Counted from the first letter of the stretch, positions 14,329-26,488 are shown. The stretch is DNA of 64,000 nucleotides from Hyphomonadaceae bacterium (GCA_019753175.1 JAIELK010000001.1:1-64000); one strand, 5' to 3'. Numbers and translations are program-made. Notes: generated from the letters alone by a model not told the origin.

Positions 14329-16842
14329 ATGTCAGAAGACACACTCCCCATCTCGCAGCGCGCGGCGGCCGCGCCGCCTTATCTGGCGACGCTGAACCCC
14401 GAGCAGCGCGCGGCGGTGGAGGCGCTCGACGGCCCGGTGCTGGTGCTGGCCGGCGCCGGCACCGGCAAGACGCGCGTGCTGACCACGCGGCTCGCGCATC
14501 TCTTATCCACGGGCCGCGCGAAACCGTGGAGCGTGCTCGCCGTCACCTTCACCAACAAGGCCGCGCGCGAAATGCGCGAACGCGTGGAAGTCTTGCTCGG
14601 CCCGGGCGGCGGCGGTTTGCCCTGGCTCGGAACCTTTCACTCGATCAGCGCGCGCATGCTGCGCACGCACGCCGAGCTTGTCGGCCTGAAAAACACCTTC
14701 ACCATCCTCGACACCGACGACCAGATCCGCCTGCTCAAACAGATCATCGAAGCGGAAAACATCGACGAAAAACGCTGGCCCGCGCGCCAGCTCGCCGGGC
14801 TGCTCGATAGCTGGAAGAACCGCGCGCTCACGCCTGATCGCGTGCCGAAGAACGAAGCGTTCCAATTCGCCGACGGCGCCGGCGTGAAGCTGTACACACT
14901 CTATCAGCAGCGGCTGAAGATCCTCAACGCCTGCGACTTCGGCGATCTGCTGATGCATATGATCGACATTTTCCAGCGTCACGCCGACGTGCTGGAAACG
15001 TATCACAAGAAGCTCTCCCACCTGCTCGTGGACGAGTATCAGGACACCAACGTCGCGCAGTATCTGTGGCTGCGGCTGCTGGCGCAGGCGCGCAAGAATT
15101 TATGCGTGGTCGGCGACGACGATCAGTCGATCTACGGCTGGCGCGGCGCCGAGGTCGATAACATCCTGCGCTTCGAGCACGACTTCCCAGGCGCACAAGT
15201 GGTGCGTTTGGAGCGCAACTACCGCTCGACGGGGCATATCCTCGCCGCCGCCGCTCATCTGATCGCACACAATCGCGGCCGCTTAGGCAAAACGCTGTTC
15301 ACCGACGACGAACTGGGCGCGCGCGTCAAAGTGCGCGGCGTCTGGGATGGCGAAGCCGAAGCCCGGCTGGTGGCGGACGATATCGAGGCGTGGGTGAGTG
15401 CGACACTCCCCCTCCCCCTTGCGGGGAGGGGGTTGGGGGGTGAGGGGCGTGCAAACGCCCAGACGCCGGACGTGTCGGATCGCCCCTCCTCCCCTACCCC
15501 TCCTCCGCTAGGGAGGAGGATATATTCCGACTGTGCAGTACTCGTCCGCGCCGCCTGGCAGATGCGCGCCTTCGAAGAGCGCTTTCTGATGTTGCGCATT
15601 CCGTACAAGGTGATCGGCGGACCGCGCTTCTTCGAGCGTGCCGAGGTGCGCGATGCGCATGCGTATCTGCGCCTGATCCGCTCCGAGGACGACGACCTCG
15701 CCTTCGAGCGCGTGGTCAACCAACCCAAACGCGGCGTCGGCGAAGGGACAGTGCAGAAGTTGCATGCGCACGCGGGCAAGCCGCAGGTGCGCTTCGTCAC
15801 CGATCACGGACCCTTGTTCGACGCAGAAACCGGCGAAGTGGTGACGGCGCAAGACGAAGCGCCCGGTGGCGCTACGCGCTTCCGCTCGATGGTCGCCGCG
15901 GCGCGCGAACTGGTGCTCACCGACGAACTGCCGCTGAAGGCAAAGACGGCGCTGCGTGCGTTCCTCAACGATCTCGACCGCTGGCGCGAGCTGTCGCGCA
16001 GCGTAAGCCACGTCGAACTCGCCGAGACCATTCTCGACGAAAGCGGCTACACCGAGATGCTGCGCAACGACAAATCCCCACAGGCGCAGACGCGATTGGA
16101 GAACCTGAAGGAACTGGTCCAATCCATGGGCCAGTACGATACGCTGGAGGCGTATCTTGAACACGTCTCCTTGGTGCTGGACATCGAAGCCGAGAGCGAG
16201 GGCGAGAACGTACAACTCTCCACTTTGCACGCGGCCAAAGGCTTGGAATGGCCGCTCGTTTTCCTGCCCGGCTGGGAAGAAGAAGTGTTTCCGTCGAAGC
16301 GATCCATTGAGGAGAGCGGCGAGAAAGGCCTCGAAGAAGAGCGCCGGCTCGCTTACGTAGGCATTACCCGCGCCCGCGAACGCGCCTACATCTCGTTCGC
16401 CGCCAACCGCCAGATCTACGGGCGCTGGCAAACGGTGCTGCCCTCGCGCTTCATCGATGAATTGCCGCCGGCCAATGTCGATGCGATCAGCGAGACCGGT
16501 TACGCCATGCAGGCGGGCGGCGTGCGCGAAGCGGCGGCGCGGTTCGATGCGTACGCGCCCGGCGCGGGCTTCAACAGCGCCTATCAATCGCCCGGCTGGC
16601 GGCGGGCGCAGGAAAACGCCGGCAAGCGCGGCAAACCGCCGATGCTCGAAGGCGAAGCGCGCCTCATCGCCAAGTCAGGCGACGAAGACTCGCACTACCA
16701 GCGCGGCGACCGCATCTTCCATCAGAAGTTCGGTTACGGCCTCATCCGCGCCGTCGAAGGCAACAAGCTGACCGTCGACTTCGACAAAGCTGGCGAAAAG
16801 CGCGTGATCGACAGCTTCGTGATTCCGGCGAGCGCGGCTTGA
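14329..16842 (+). CDS. uvrD: UvrD/PcrA-type DNA helicase with in-frame repeat insertion
   Basis: 3'-5' superfamily 1 helicase acting in excision and mismatch repair; 837 residues. Motif I is AGAGTGKTRVLTTRLA, motif II DEYQDTN, motif III DDDQSIYGWRGAEV, motif IV YRST, motif V LSTLHAAKGLEW and motif VI YVGITRARER. A C-terminal Tudor-like end (RIFHQKFGYGLIRAVEG) is present. I chose the ATG at 14329 (MSEDTLPIS). Residues 356-398 (codons 15394-15522) interrupt the usual sequence between the 2A-domain motif ARLVADDIEAW and YSDCAVLVRA. They consist of two nested inverted repeats rich in Pro, Gly and Leu, and the reading frame is preserved. Confidence 0.95.
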   Translation: MSEDTLPISQRAAAAPPYLATLNPEQRAAVEALDGPVLVLAGAGTGKTRVLTTRLAHLLSTGRAKPWSVLAVTFTNKAAREMRERVEVLLGPGGGGLPWLGTFHSISARMLRTHAELVGLKNTFTILDTDDQIRLLKQIIEAENIDEKRWPARQLAGLLDSWKNRALTPDRVPKNEAFQFADGAGVKLYTLYQQRLKILNACDFGDLLMHMIDIFQRHADVLETYHKKLSHLLVDEYQDTNVAQYLWLRLLAQARKNLCVVGDDDQSIYGWRGAEVDNILRFEHDFPGAQVVRLERNYRSTGHILAAAAHLIAHNRGRLGKTLFTDDELGARVKVRGVWDGEAEARLVADDIEAWVSATLPLPLAGRGLGGEGRANAQTPDVSDRPSSPTPPPLGRRIYSDCAVLVRAAWQMRAFEERFLMLRIPYKVIGGPRFFERAEVRDAHAYLRLIRSEDDDLAFERVVNQPKRGVGEGTVQKLHAHAGKPQVRFVTDHGPLFDAETGEVVTAQDEAPGGATRFRSMVAAARELVLTDELPLKAKTALRAFLNDLDRWRELSRSVSHVELAETILDESGYTEMLRNDKSPQAQTRLENLKELVQSMGQYDTLEAYLEHVSLVLDIEAESEGENVQLSTLHAAKGLEWPLVFLPGWEEEVFPSKRSIEESGEKGLEEERRLAYVGITRARERAYISFAANRQIYGRWQTVLPSRFIDELPPANVDAISETGYAMQAGGVREAAARFDAYAPGAGFNSAYQSPGWRRAQENAGKRGKPPMLEGEARLIAKSGDEDSHYQRGDRIFHQKFGYGLIRAVEGNKLTVDFDKAGEKRVIDSFVIPASAA
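15394..15522. repeat. palindromic element, family B, in frame within uvrD
   Basis: 129 bases, exactly 43 codons. They contain a C-rich hairpin (CCCCTCCCC-CTTGC-GGGGAGGGG), a longer pairing between TGAGGGGCG and CGCCCCTC, and a second hairpin (CCTCCTCC-GCTAG-GGAGGAGG). It resembles the element at the end of folA in composition and arrangement. No stop codon is present in the uvrD frame. Confidence 0.8.
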
Positions 16843-16894
16843 GCTCTTCCCGCCAGGACGGTCGTATGCTACCCGAAACTGGGGAGCTTGTGCG

Positions 16895-18664
16895 ATGGCG
16901 GACGTCTTCATCTCGTACAAACGCGAGGATCGGCGGGTCGCCGAGCGGCTTTCGATTGCCCTCGAGCAACTCGGTTTTGACGTCTGGTGGGATTTCGAAC
17001 TCTTGTCCGGCGATCGCTTTCGCAAGGTGATCGAGAAGGTCATCGACCAGTGTTCGGCGACCATCGTGCTGTGGTCGAACCTCTCGCGCGAGAGCACCTT
17101 CGTCGTCGACGAGGCCGCCTACGCGCGCGAGCAGAACAAGCTTTGCCCTGCGCGCATTGACGATTGCCGGCTGCCGCTCGGCTTCGGCGGTGACCACGTT
17201 GTCGATCTGAGCGCCTGGGATGGCGAGATGGGCCACGAAGGCCTGCAGGCGATCTTGCGGGCGGTCGAAGCCAAGAGCGGCAAGAAGGCCCGTCTCGGCG
17301 GGCGCGCACGCGACGCCAATGACCAGAAGCGCTTTGCTGAACTCGAAGCGTTCAAGGCGGCGCAGATCGCGGAAAATCTGAGCGCGCTGCGTGCGTTCCT
17401 GCGCGACTATCCCGATGGCGCATTCGCCAAGTTCGTGCGCGCGCAATTGGAGGAACTGGAAGCGCGCGCGCCAAAGGTCACAGCGCCCGCAGATGCGCCA
17501 AACCTCGCTCTAACGCCGACGCCAGAACCGCGGAGATCGGCGCCACAGGGAGAACTTGCGCTCGACGCCGCTTCCCCGCCTGCCCCGCCGCGCGATGAGC
17601 CGCATACGCCCAAGAGCCTGCCATGGGCGATGATCGGCATTGGCGGTGCGCTGGCGATTGCGCTTATCGCGCTTGTGGTGGCGCTTCGTCCCTGGGACAG
17701 CGCCGAGCCGCCGCCGGCGGCAACCACGATCGAGGCGACGCGCAATGTCGACGCCGAGATCGAGGCCGCGCGGGCCGAGGAGCGGGAACGCGCGCAAGCC
17801 GAGTTCGCCGAGCGCGAGCGGCAATTGCGCGAGCAAGGCGCAAGCGAAGAAGCTGCGCGCCGCCAAACCGAGCAAGAGCAGGCCGACCGCACCGCCTGGG
17901 GCGTGGCGCAGCGCGCCAACTCCCTGGCCGCCTATGACGCTTACCTCTCGGCCTATCCCTCCGGCATTCACGCCACCGACGCGAGGAGCGCCCGCCAGCG
18001 CCTGTCCGCCGCAGCGAGTGCGCCGGCTGCCGCGCCCGCCGCCTACGATCTTGCGCAATTGCATCCCGACGTGCGCCGCGCCGTCGAGCAGGCGCGCGAT
18101 GCCGAGCGCCGTGCCAACGCCGCCGCCGCCCGCGCCCGCGAAGCCGCCGTCAGCGCCCAGGACGCCGCCCGCCGCGCCCGCGCCGGCGAGGCAGGGTATG
18201 GCGTCGAGACGTTGCGCGACGGTGATCGCTATGAGGGTGGATTTTCGAGTGGTGCCCGCAACGGCTACGGCGTTTATGTCCATGCAGAACCCTCGAACTT
18301 GGGCGATCGCTATGAGGGGCAATTCAGCAACGGTCGTTTCAGCGGCGTCGGCGTCGCTGCCTATCCGAGGAACCCCACCACCGACGCCAGCAATGTGCTC
18401 GGCTATGAAGGCGAATGGGCCCATAGTGACCGAAACGGCGTGGGTGTCTTCTCTTGGCGTAATGGTAGCCGATATGCGGGGGGCAACCGCGACGACGCCT
18501 TTAGCGGCCCCGGTGTGAGTTACCCTGCAAATGGCAACCGCTACGAAGGCGAGTGGGCCAACAGCCTCCCGAATGGGTCAGGTGTATGGTGGGACCCACA
18601 GGGCCGCGTATTACAAGCTGGCATCTGGGCCAACGGCCAACTCACACGAGCGCTGAGCCGCTGA
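16895..18664 (+). CDS. TIR-MORN repeat membrane protein
   Basis: 589 residues. Residues 2-125 are a TIR domain (VFISYKRED, VWWDFELLSGDRF, and FVVDEAAYAREQ with the candidate catalytic Glu). Then comes LRAFLRDYPDGAFAKFVRAQL, a short TPR-like unit repeated after the membrane as YDAYLSAYPSGIHATDARS. The membrane segment is about residues 243-266. A charged Glu/Arg/Ala coiled coil follows, then five MORN repeats at about residues 441-585 (GDRYEGGFSSGARNGYGVY and similar), ending QLTRALSR. The likely topology is TIR inside, MORN in the periplasm. GGGGAG precedes the ATG. It follows uvrD by 52 bases. Function is unknown; TIR enzymes often signal by NAD breakdown. Confidence 0.85.
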   Translation: MADVFISYKREDRRVAERLSIALEQLGFDVWWDFELLSGDRFRKVIEKVIDQCSATIVLWSNLSRESTFVVDEAAYAREQNKLCPARIDDCRLPLGFGGDHVVDLSAWDGEMGHEGLQAILRAVEAKSGKKARLGGRARDANDQKRFAELEAFKAAQIAENLSALRAFLRDYPDGAFAKFVRAQLEELEARAPKVTAPADAPNLALTPTPEPRRSAPQGELALDAASPPAPPRDEPHTPKSLPWAMIGIGGALAIALIALVVALRPWDSAEPPPAATTIEATRNVDAEIEAARAEERERAQAEFAERERQLREQGASEEAARRQTEQEQADRTAWGVAQRANSLAAYDAYLSAYPSGIHATDARSARQRLSAAASAPAAAPAAYDLAQLHPDVRRAVEQARDAERRANAAAARAREAAVSAQDAARRARAGEAGYGVETLRDGDRYEGGFSSGARNGYGVYVHAEPSNLGDRYEGQFSNGRFSGVGVAAYPRNPTTDASNVLGYEGEWAHSDRNGVGVFSWRNGSRYAGGNRDDAFSGPGVSYPANGNRYEGEWANSLPNGSGVWWDPQGRVLQAGIWANGQLTRALSR

Positions 18665-18842
18665 GAGCGGCAAATGTGGGCCGCCGGCTCCTCAACACCG
18701 GCATGGGTCTAAGGAGAATGCCAGCAACGAGAGTCCACCTTAGCACTTCCGCTGCCATGGCGTACTCTGGGACCCGCAAGGCCGCGTCAGCCAACAGGGC
18801 ATCAGGACGAACGGCCAGTTCACGCAAGCGCTGACGCGCTAA
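18665..18842 (+). pseudogene. decayed duplicate of the TIR-MORN gene 3' end
   Basis: Read in the frame that ends at TAA 18840-18842, this region gives HGVLWDPQGRVSQQGIRTNG then QFTQALTR. That matches the last residues of the upstream gene (GVWWDPQGRVLQAGIWANG, QLTRALSR), with an in-frame stop further upstream (TAG at about 18741). It is a remnant of a duplicated MORN end and has no start of its own. Confidence 0.75.
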
Positions 18843-18886
18843 AGCCCCAGGTCGACGCCTGGAGCGCAGGCGCCTATAGCACGCCC

Positions 18887-19894
18887 ATGCTCCTCCTTAC
18901 CGCCCTTGGCTCGCTTGCGCAGGTCCGCGCTGCCGCCGACGAACTCGACCGCCACGACCCCTCGCCCGCCGACGCCGTGAGCTGGTTCGAGGAGAAGCCG
19001 GGCAAGTTCCGGCTCGAACTGTACGTGCCGACCAAGCAGGACGCGGCGAGCGCGCAAGCGATCGTCGGCGCCGCCGCGCCGGAGCTGCATCTCAAGCAGA
19101 AGAAACTGAAGGACGCCGACTGGGTGGCGATGTCGCTCGAAGGCCTGCCCGCTGTGCGCGCCGGGCGCTTCGTCGTCGCCGGCGCGCATGCGCTGGCGCG
19201 CGAACACAGCGGCCGCACCAAGATTTGGATCGAAGCCAGCGAAGCGTTCGGCACCGGCCACCACGGCACCACCTGGGGCTGTCTGATGGGATTGGAGCAC
19301 TATCTGCGGCGGCGCGGGAAGCGCTCACACCCATTCCCGGGGCGCGGCAAAGCCGCGAGCCCGGGACCCATAAACACTAAGGTAGAAAAAGCCTGCGCGC
19401 CCGCCGGCGCCCTCTCAGGTGCGATTGTGCCTATGGGTCCCGGACTTGGCGCTTCGCGCCAATCCGGGAATGGGTGGAAGGTCCTCGATGTCGGCGCGGG
19501 CTCCGGCGTGCTTGCCATCGCCGCGGCAAAGCACGGCGCCGAAGCGCTCGCCATTGAGATCGACCGGCGCGCCGCCGCCATCGCCGCCATCAACGTTGAG
19601 CAGAACAAGGTTGCTCAGCGCGTACGCGTCATCGCCGGCGACGGGGCCCGCAGCATCGCGGGCAAGCGCTTCGATCTCGTCTTCGCCAATATCCTGATGC
19701 GACCACTCATCCGCCTTGCGCCAAAGCTGGTCGCCGCGACCGCGCCAGGCGGCGCGCTTATCCTGTCAGGCCTGTTGCGCACACAGGCGCCGCTGGTGCG
19801 CGAGGCGTACGCCAATCGCGGTCTGCTGCTGGAGCGGCAGATCCCCAAGGAAGCTTGGATGACGTTGGTGTGGCGCAAACCTCAACGCGCATAG
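18887..19894 (+). CDS. prmA: ribosomal protein L11 methyltransferase with in-frame repeat insertion
   Basis: SAM-dependent trimethylation of ribosomal protein L11; cytoplasmic. The N-terminal L11-binding domain is followed by FGTGHHGTTWGCL, the SAM-binding VLDVGAGSGVLAIAAA and the catalytic-loop FANILMRPL, all typical. The protein is 335 residues, about 50 longer than usual. The extra residues (about 148-197, between LRRRG and WKVLDVG) coincide with a palindromic element whose frame is open. It overlaps the convergent small secreted protein gene by 13 bases. Confidence 0.93.
   Translation: MLLLTALGSLAQVRAAADELDRHDPSPADAVSWFEEKPGKFRLELYVPTKQDAASAQAIVGAAAPELHLKQKKLKDADWVAMSLEGLPAVRAGRFVVAGAHALAREHSGRTKIWIEASEAFGTGHHGTTWGCLMGLEHYLRRRGKRSHPFPGRGKAASPGPINTKVEKACAPAGALSGAIVPMGPGLGASRQSGNGWKVLDVGAGSGVLAIAAAKHGAEALAIEIDRRAAAIAAINVEQNKVAQRVRVIAGDGARSIAGKRFDLVFANILMRPLIRLAPKLVAATAPGGALILSGLLRTQAPLVREAYANRGLLLERQIPKEAWMTLVWRKPQRA
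19328..19476. repeat. palindromic element, family A, in frame within prmA
   Basis: Inverted arms of about 45 bases at 19328-19372 (CACCCATTCCCGG...CCGGGACCCATA) and 19432-19476 (TATGGGTCCCGG...CCGGGAATGGGTG), separated by 59 bases. Same family as the elements at 3589, 36668 and 47001. It is open in the prmA frame. Confidence 0.85.
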
Positions 19895-20310
19895 ACGTTG
19901 AGCGCAACCCAACACACATCGGCGGAGCAGCGCGTGACGTCGGCCTCGATCGTGTACGAACCGGTGATGTTTGGCCGCAATCGTGCGCCGGCGCCTCCGG
20001 CGATGGTTCCGCCGCCCGGGTCGCGTACGCGGAGAGCCAGGCCGCCACAGCGGTCGTCGCAAACCGCTGCGACGAAGTACTCGCGCCCCGCCCGCAACGT
20101 CACCGTGAACGCCTCGCCGCTTCCCGCCGGCGCAGCGGCGGAGAACGGCCCGGCCACCCGGGCGAAGCCCTCTTCGGCAACGGCGCTGTCGACACGCGCG
20201 AGGTGCTCCGCGAGTTGGCGCGCGAACGGATCGGGCACTTGCGCGGCCACGGGTCCCGCCAGCAGCGAAATCCCGCACAGCAGCGCCGCAATTGCCTTCA
20301 AAAGCCGCAT
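19882..20310 (-). CDS. secreted protein with the Cys-pair module shared with a TIR protein
   Basis: 142 residues with a clear Sec signal peptide (LLKAIAALLCGISLLAGPVAAQ, cleavage near AQ). The mature part has VCDDRCGGLALRVRDP and CSADVCWVALNVYAR, two Cys pairs at the same positions as in the C-terminal domain of the TIR protein at 11430-12449. The preceding pattern (VDSAVAEEGFARVAGP) also matches that protein (VEQAFVQQGFQRVSDP). It is probably a periplasmic disulfide-bonded binding module of unknown ligand. AGGATCA precedes the ATG. The gene converges with prmA. Confidence 0.75.
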   Translation of the reverse strand: MRLLKAIAALLCGISLLAGPVAAQVPDPFARQLAEHLARVDSAVAEEGFARVAGPFSAAAPAGSGEAFTVTLRAGREYFVAAVCDDRCGGLALRVRDPGGGTIAGGAGARLRPNITGSYTIEADVTRCSADVCWVALNVYAR

Positions 20311-20412
20311 TGATCCTGCCCAGGCGAGGCTCGCCTCTTAACCTCCGCCGAGAAAGCGTTAGACTCAAGCCACTGAACACCGCCTGAACTGGCGAACCGA
20401 GGAAGCAGCGAC

Positions 20413-22224
20413 GTGTTCCAAACCTACGACGATCCAGGCGGCCCGGCGCTCGGCCGCAAACATCTGCCGCGCTTGAGAAAAGCGCTGAAAGCCGCAGGCC
20501 TCGACGGCTTCATCGTCCCGCATGAAGACGAATGGCAAAATGAATATGTGCCCCCGGCGTTCGATCGCCTGATGTGGGCGACCGGCTTCACTGGATCGGC
20601 CGGCGCGGCTGTCGTGCTCGCCGATCACGCCGCCATCTTCACCGACGGCCGCTACACATTGCAGGTGCGCGCGCAAGTCGATGGGGACTTGTTCGAGTAT
20701 CGCGATCTGATCGATGGCGGCCCCACCGCTTACCTGCGCGAGCGCGCGAAGAACGGCGACAAGATCGGCTTCGATCCGAAGCTTCACAGTCCAGATAGCC
20801 TTGACCGTCTGCGCAAGGCCGCCGAAGCGGCGGGCGCCGTGCTGGTCGCCGTCGCTCCGAACCCCATCGATACGATCTGGGACAACCGCCCGCCTATCCC
20901 GACCGCGCGCGTCGAACCGCATGCGGAAAGCTACGCCGGAGAGAGCAGCTCATCGAAACGGCGCCGCCTCGGGGAAGCGCTGGCCAAAGACAAAGCCGAT
21001 GCGGTGGTGCTGACCTCGCCAGCCTCGCTCGCATGGCTGTTCAACATTCGCGGCGGCGACGTCGCGCGCACGCCCCTGCCGCTTGGTGAAGCGATCTTGC
21101 GCAGCGACGGCACGGCCGATCTTTTCCTCGCCGACGAAAAGGTCTCGCCCGAGCTACGCCAATGGCTCGGCAACGAAGTCGCGATCAAGCCGAGCGACGA
21201 GCTGCCGCGCGCACTGTCGGAGCTGCGCACCAAGCGCGTTCAGCTCGATCCGGCCACGGCGTCGGCCTGGTACTTCGAGCAATTAGGCAACGCCGGCGCC
21301 GAGATCGTGCGCGGACAAGACCCCGTCGTGTTGCCGCGCGCGTGCAAGAACGCCGCCGAGATCGAAGGTTCGCGTAAGGCGCACGCGCGCGATGGCGCCG
21401 CCGTCTCGCGGTTCTTGCATTGGCTCGCGAGCGAAGGCCAGAGCGGCAAGGCGCAAGAGATCGAAGCCTGCCAGAAGCTAGAGAGTTTCCGCGCTGCGAC
21501 CGGCGCTTTGAAGGATTTGTCGTTCGACTCGATTTCCGGCGCTGGGCCCAACGGCGCCATCGTGCACTATCGCGTCACCAAGAAGACCAATCGCCGGCTC
21601 GCGCGCGGCTCGCTGTTTCTGATCGACAGCGGCGGCCAGTATCTCGACGGCACTACCGACATCACCCGCACCGTCGCCATCGGCCGGCCGACGAAAGAAA
21701 TGCGCGAGCGGTTCACGCGCGTGCTGAAGGGGCACATCGCGCTCTCGCGTGTGCGCTTTCCGAAGGGCACCACGGGGCACCAACTCGACGCGCTAGCCCG
21801 CATGAGCCTGTGGGAAGCCGGACTCGATTACGATCACGGCACCGGCCATGGCGTCGGCGTCTATCTCGGCGTGCACGAAGGCCCGCATCGGATCGCCAAG
21901 TTCGTCAACACGCAGCCGCTGGAGCCAGGCATGATCGTCTCCAACGAGCCTGGCTATTACAAGACCGGCGGCTACGGCATCCGCATCGAGAACCTGCAGG
22001 TGGTGACGCCTGCGGCAGATATTGCGGGCGGCGAACGGCCAATGCTCGGCTTCGAGACGCTGACGCTCGCGCCGATCGACCGTGCGCTGATCGTCAAGCC
22101 ATTGCTGACGAAAGAAGAACGCGAGTGGCTGAACGCCTACCACGCGCGCGTGTGGGAGAAGATCGGCCCGCAGCTTGAGGGCGACGCAAAGGCGTGGCTG
22201 GAGACGGCGACGGCGGCGATATGA
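20413..22224 (+). CDS. M24 family aminopeptidase (Xaa-Pro aminopeptidase, large type)
   Basis: 603 residues with two creatinase-type N-terminal domains and a C-terminal pita-bread catalytic domain. Metal-binding motifs are present: LIDSGGQYLDGTTDITRT (both Asp ligands), HGTGHGVGVYLGVHEGPH, MIVSNEPGYYKTGGYGIRIEN (Glu) and a later Glu. Cytoplasmic, it removes N-terminal residues before proline. The start is GTG at 20413 with GGAAGCAGCGAC upstream. About 600 residues is the usual size for this aminopeptidase P-like branch, longer than E. coli PepP. Confidence 0.92.
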   Translation: MFQTYDDPGGPALGRKHLPRLRKALKAAGLDGFIVPHEDEWQNEYVPPAFDRLMWATGFTGSAGAAVVLADHAAIFTDGRYTLQVRAQVDGDLFEYRDLIDGGPTAYLRERAKNGDKIGFDPKLHSPDSLDRLRKAAEAAGAVLVAVAPNPIDTIWDNRPPIPTARVEPHAESYAGESSSSKRRRLGEALAKDKADAVVLTSPASLAWLFNIRGGDVARTPLPLGEAILRSDGTADLFLADEKVSPELRQWLGNEVAIKPSDELPRALSELRTKRVQLDPATASAWYFEQLGNAGAEIVRGQDPVVLPRACKNAAEIEGSRKAHARDGAAVSRFLHWLASEGQSGKAQEIEACQKLESFRAATGALKDLSFDSISGAGPNGAIVHYRVTKKTNRRLARGSLFLIDSGGQYLDGTTDITRTVAIGRPTKEMRERFTRVLKGHIALSRVRFPKGTTGHQLDALARMSLWEAGLDYDHGTGHGVGVYLGVHEGPHRIAKFVNTQPLEPGMIVSNEPGYYKTGGYGIRIENLQVVTPAADIAGGERPMLGFETLTLAPIDRALIVKPLLTKEEREWLNAYHARVWEKIGPQLEGDAKAWLETATAAI

Positions 22225-22248
22225 GCACCGCCTTGCGCCGCAGGCCCG

Positions 22249-25445
<3,197 letters not shown>

Positions 25446-25558
25446 CACCTGGGCCTCTTCTTGCTCGGCACAAAGGCGCGCCGAAGCGCGAACCGGTGCG
25501 TGATACAGGATGACAGGCACGCCGCAAAGCGCTGCTACTGCGCCCGGGATGAGCGGTA

Positions 25559-26488
25559 TCAGCCCGCTGCCGCCATGGCCGGGGACGCCACCCGCGGCGC
25601 CATGTCGGCCCGCGCCGCGCCTTCCAAGCACCAGGCCTCGGGTGTGTCCAAGAGCGCGCGGACGAGGCGCGCGTTGAGCGCATGCCCCGGTTGATCCGCC
25701 ACAAAGCGGCCACAAATCGACGCGCCGGCCATAGCGAGGTCGCCAATCGCATCGAGCAGCTTGTGGCGCACGAATTCGTCCTCGAAGCGAAGCCCCTCCG
25801 GGTTCACCACGCGCCCGGCGTCGACCACCACGGCGTTGTCCAAGGACGCACCGCGACCCAACCCGGCCGCGCGGAGCATCTCGACATCGGAGAGAAACCC
25901 GAATGTGCGCGCGTCCGCAATTTCCCCAAGGAAGCTCTTAGGAGTCAGCTCGATCCGGCGGCGCTGCACACCGATCGCGGGATCCGCGAAGCGGATCGTC
26001 ACATCCAAGTCGAGGCCCTCAAAACCCTCACTCGGCAGCAAGGCGGCGCTCTTGGCGCCCATGCGCACCTCGATCGGCTCAAGGACGCGGATGACGCAGC
26101 GCGACGCACGTTGCTGTTCGATACCGGCGTTCAGCAACACCCGCACAAACGGCGCCGAAGAGCCATCCAGAATGGGCACTTCCGGCCCGTCGATCTCAAC
26201 CAGCAAATTGTCGATGCCCAGACCGGCGCACGCTGACAGCAAATGCTCAACGGTCGCCAATTCGACGCCGGCAGCGTTGCGAATGGCGGTACAGTTGCGG
26301 GTGTCGGAAATCAGGTCGGCATGCGCGCGGATGGCATTATCCACACCCCGTACGTCCGAGCGTACGAACACGATGCCAGAATTGGCGGGCGCCGGCATCA
26401 GCGCCATGCGGACGTGCGATCCCGAGTGGACCCCGACGCCCGCACACATGGCAGGCCCTGCTATGGTCTGTTGACGCAACGCAACCAC
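25559..26488 (-). CDS. lpxC: UDP-3-O-acyl-N-acetylglucosamine deacetylase
   Basis: Zinc deacetylase for the first committed step of lipid A synthesis. 309 residues with the zinc ligands in ATVEHLLSACAGLG and FVRHKLLDAIGDLAMAG, and the substrate stretch EVPILDGSSAPF. It therefore indicates an LPS-producing cell. The start is uncertain: GTG at 26488, or TTG at 26479, which has a better-spaced GAGGG. It lies between ftsZ and bamD and is divergent from the helical-repeat gene. Confidence 0.95.
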   Translation of the reverse strand: MVALRQQTIAGPAMCAGVGVHSGSHVRMALMPAPANSGIVFVRSDVRGVDNAIRAHADLISDTRNCTAIRNAAGVELATVEHLLSACAGLGIDNLLVEIDGPEVPILDGSSAPFVRVLLNAGIEQQRASRCVIRVLEPIEVRMGAKSAALLPSEGFEGLDLDVTIRFADPAIGVQRRRIELTPKSFLGEIADARTFGFLSDVEMLRAAGLGRGASLDNAVVVDAGRVVNPEGLRFEDEFVRHKLLDAIGDLAMAGASICGRFVADQPGHALNARLVRALLDTPEAWCLEGAARADMAPRVASPAMAAAG

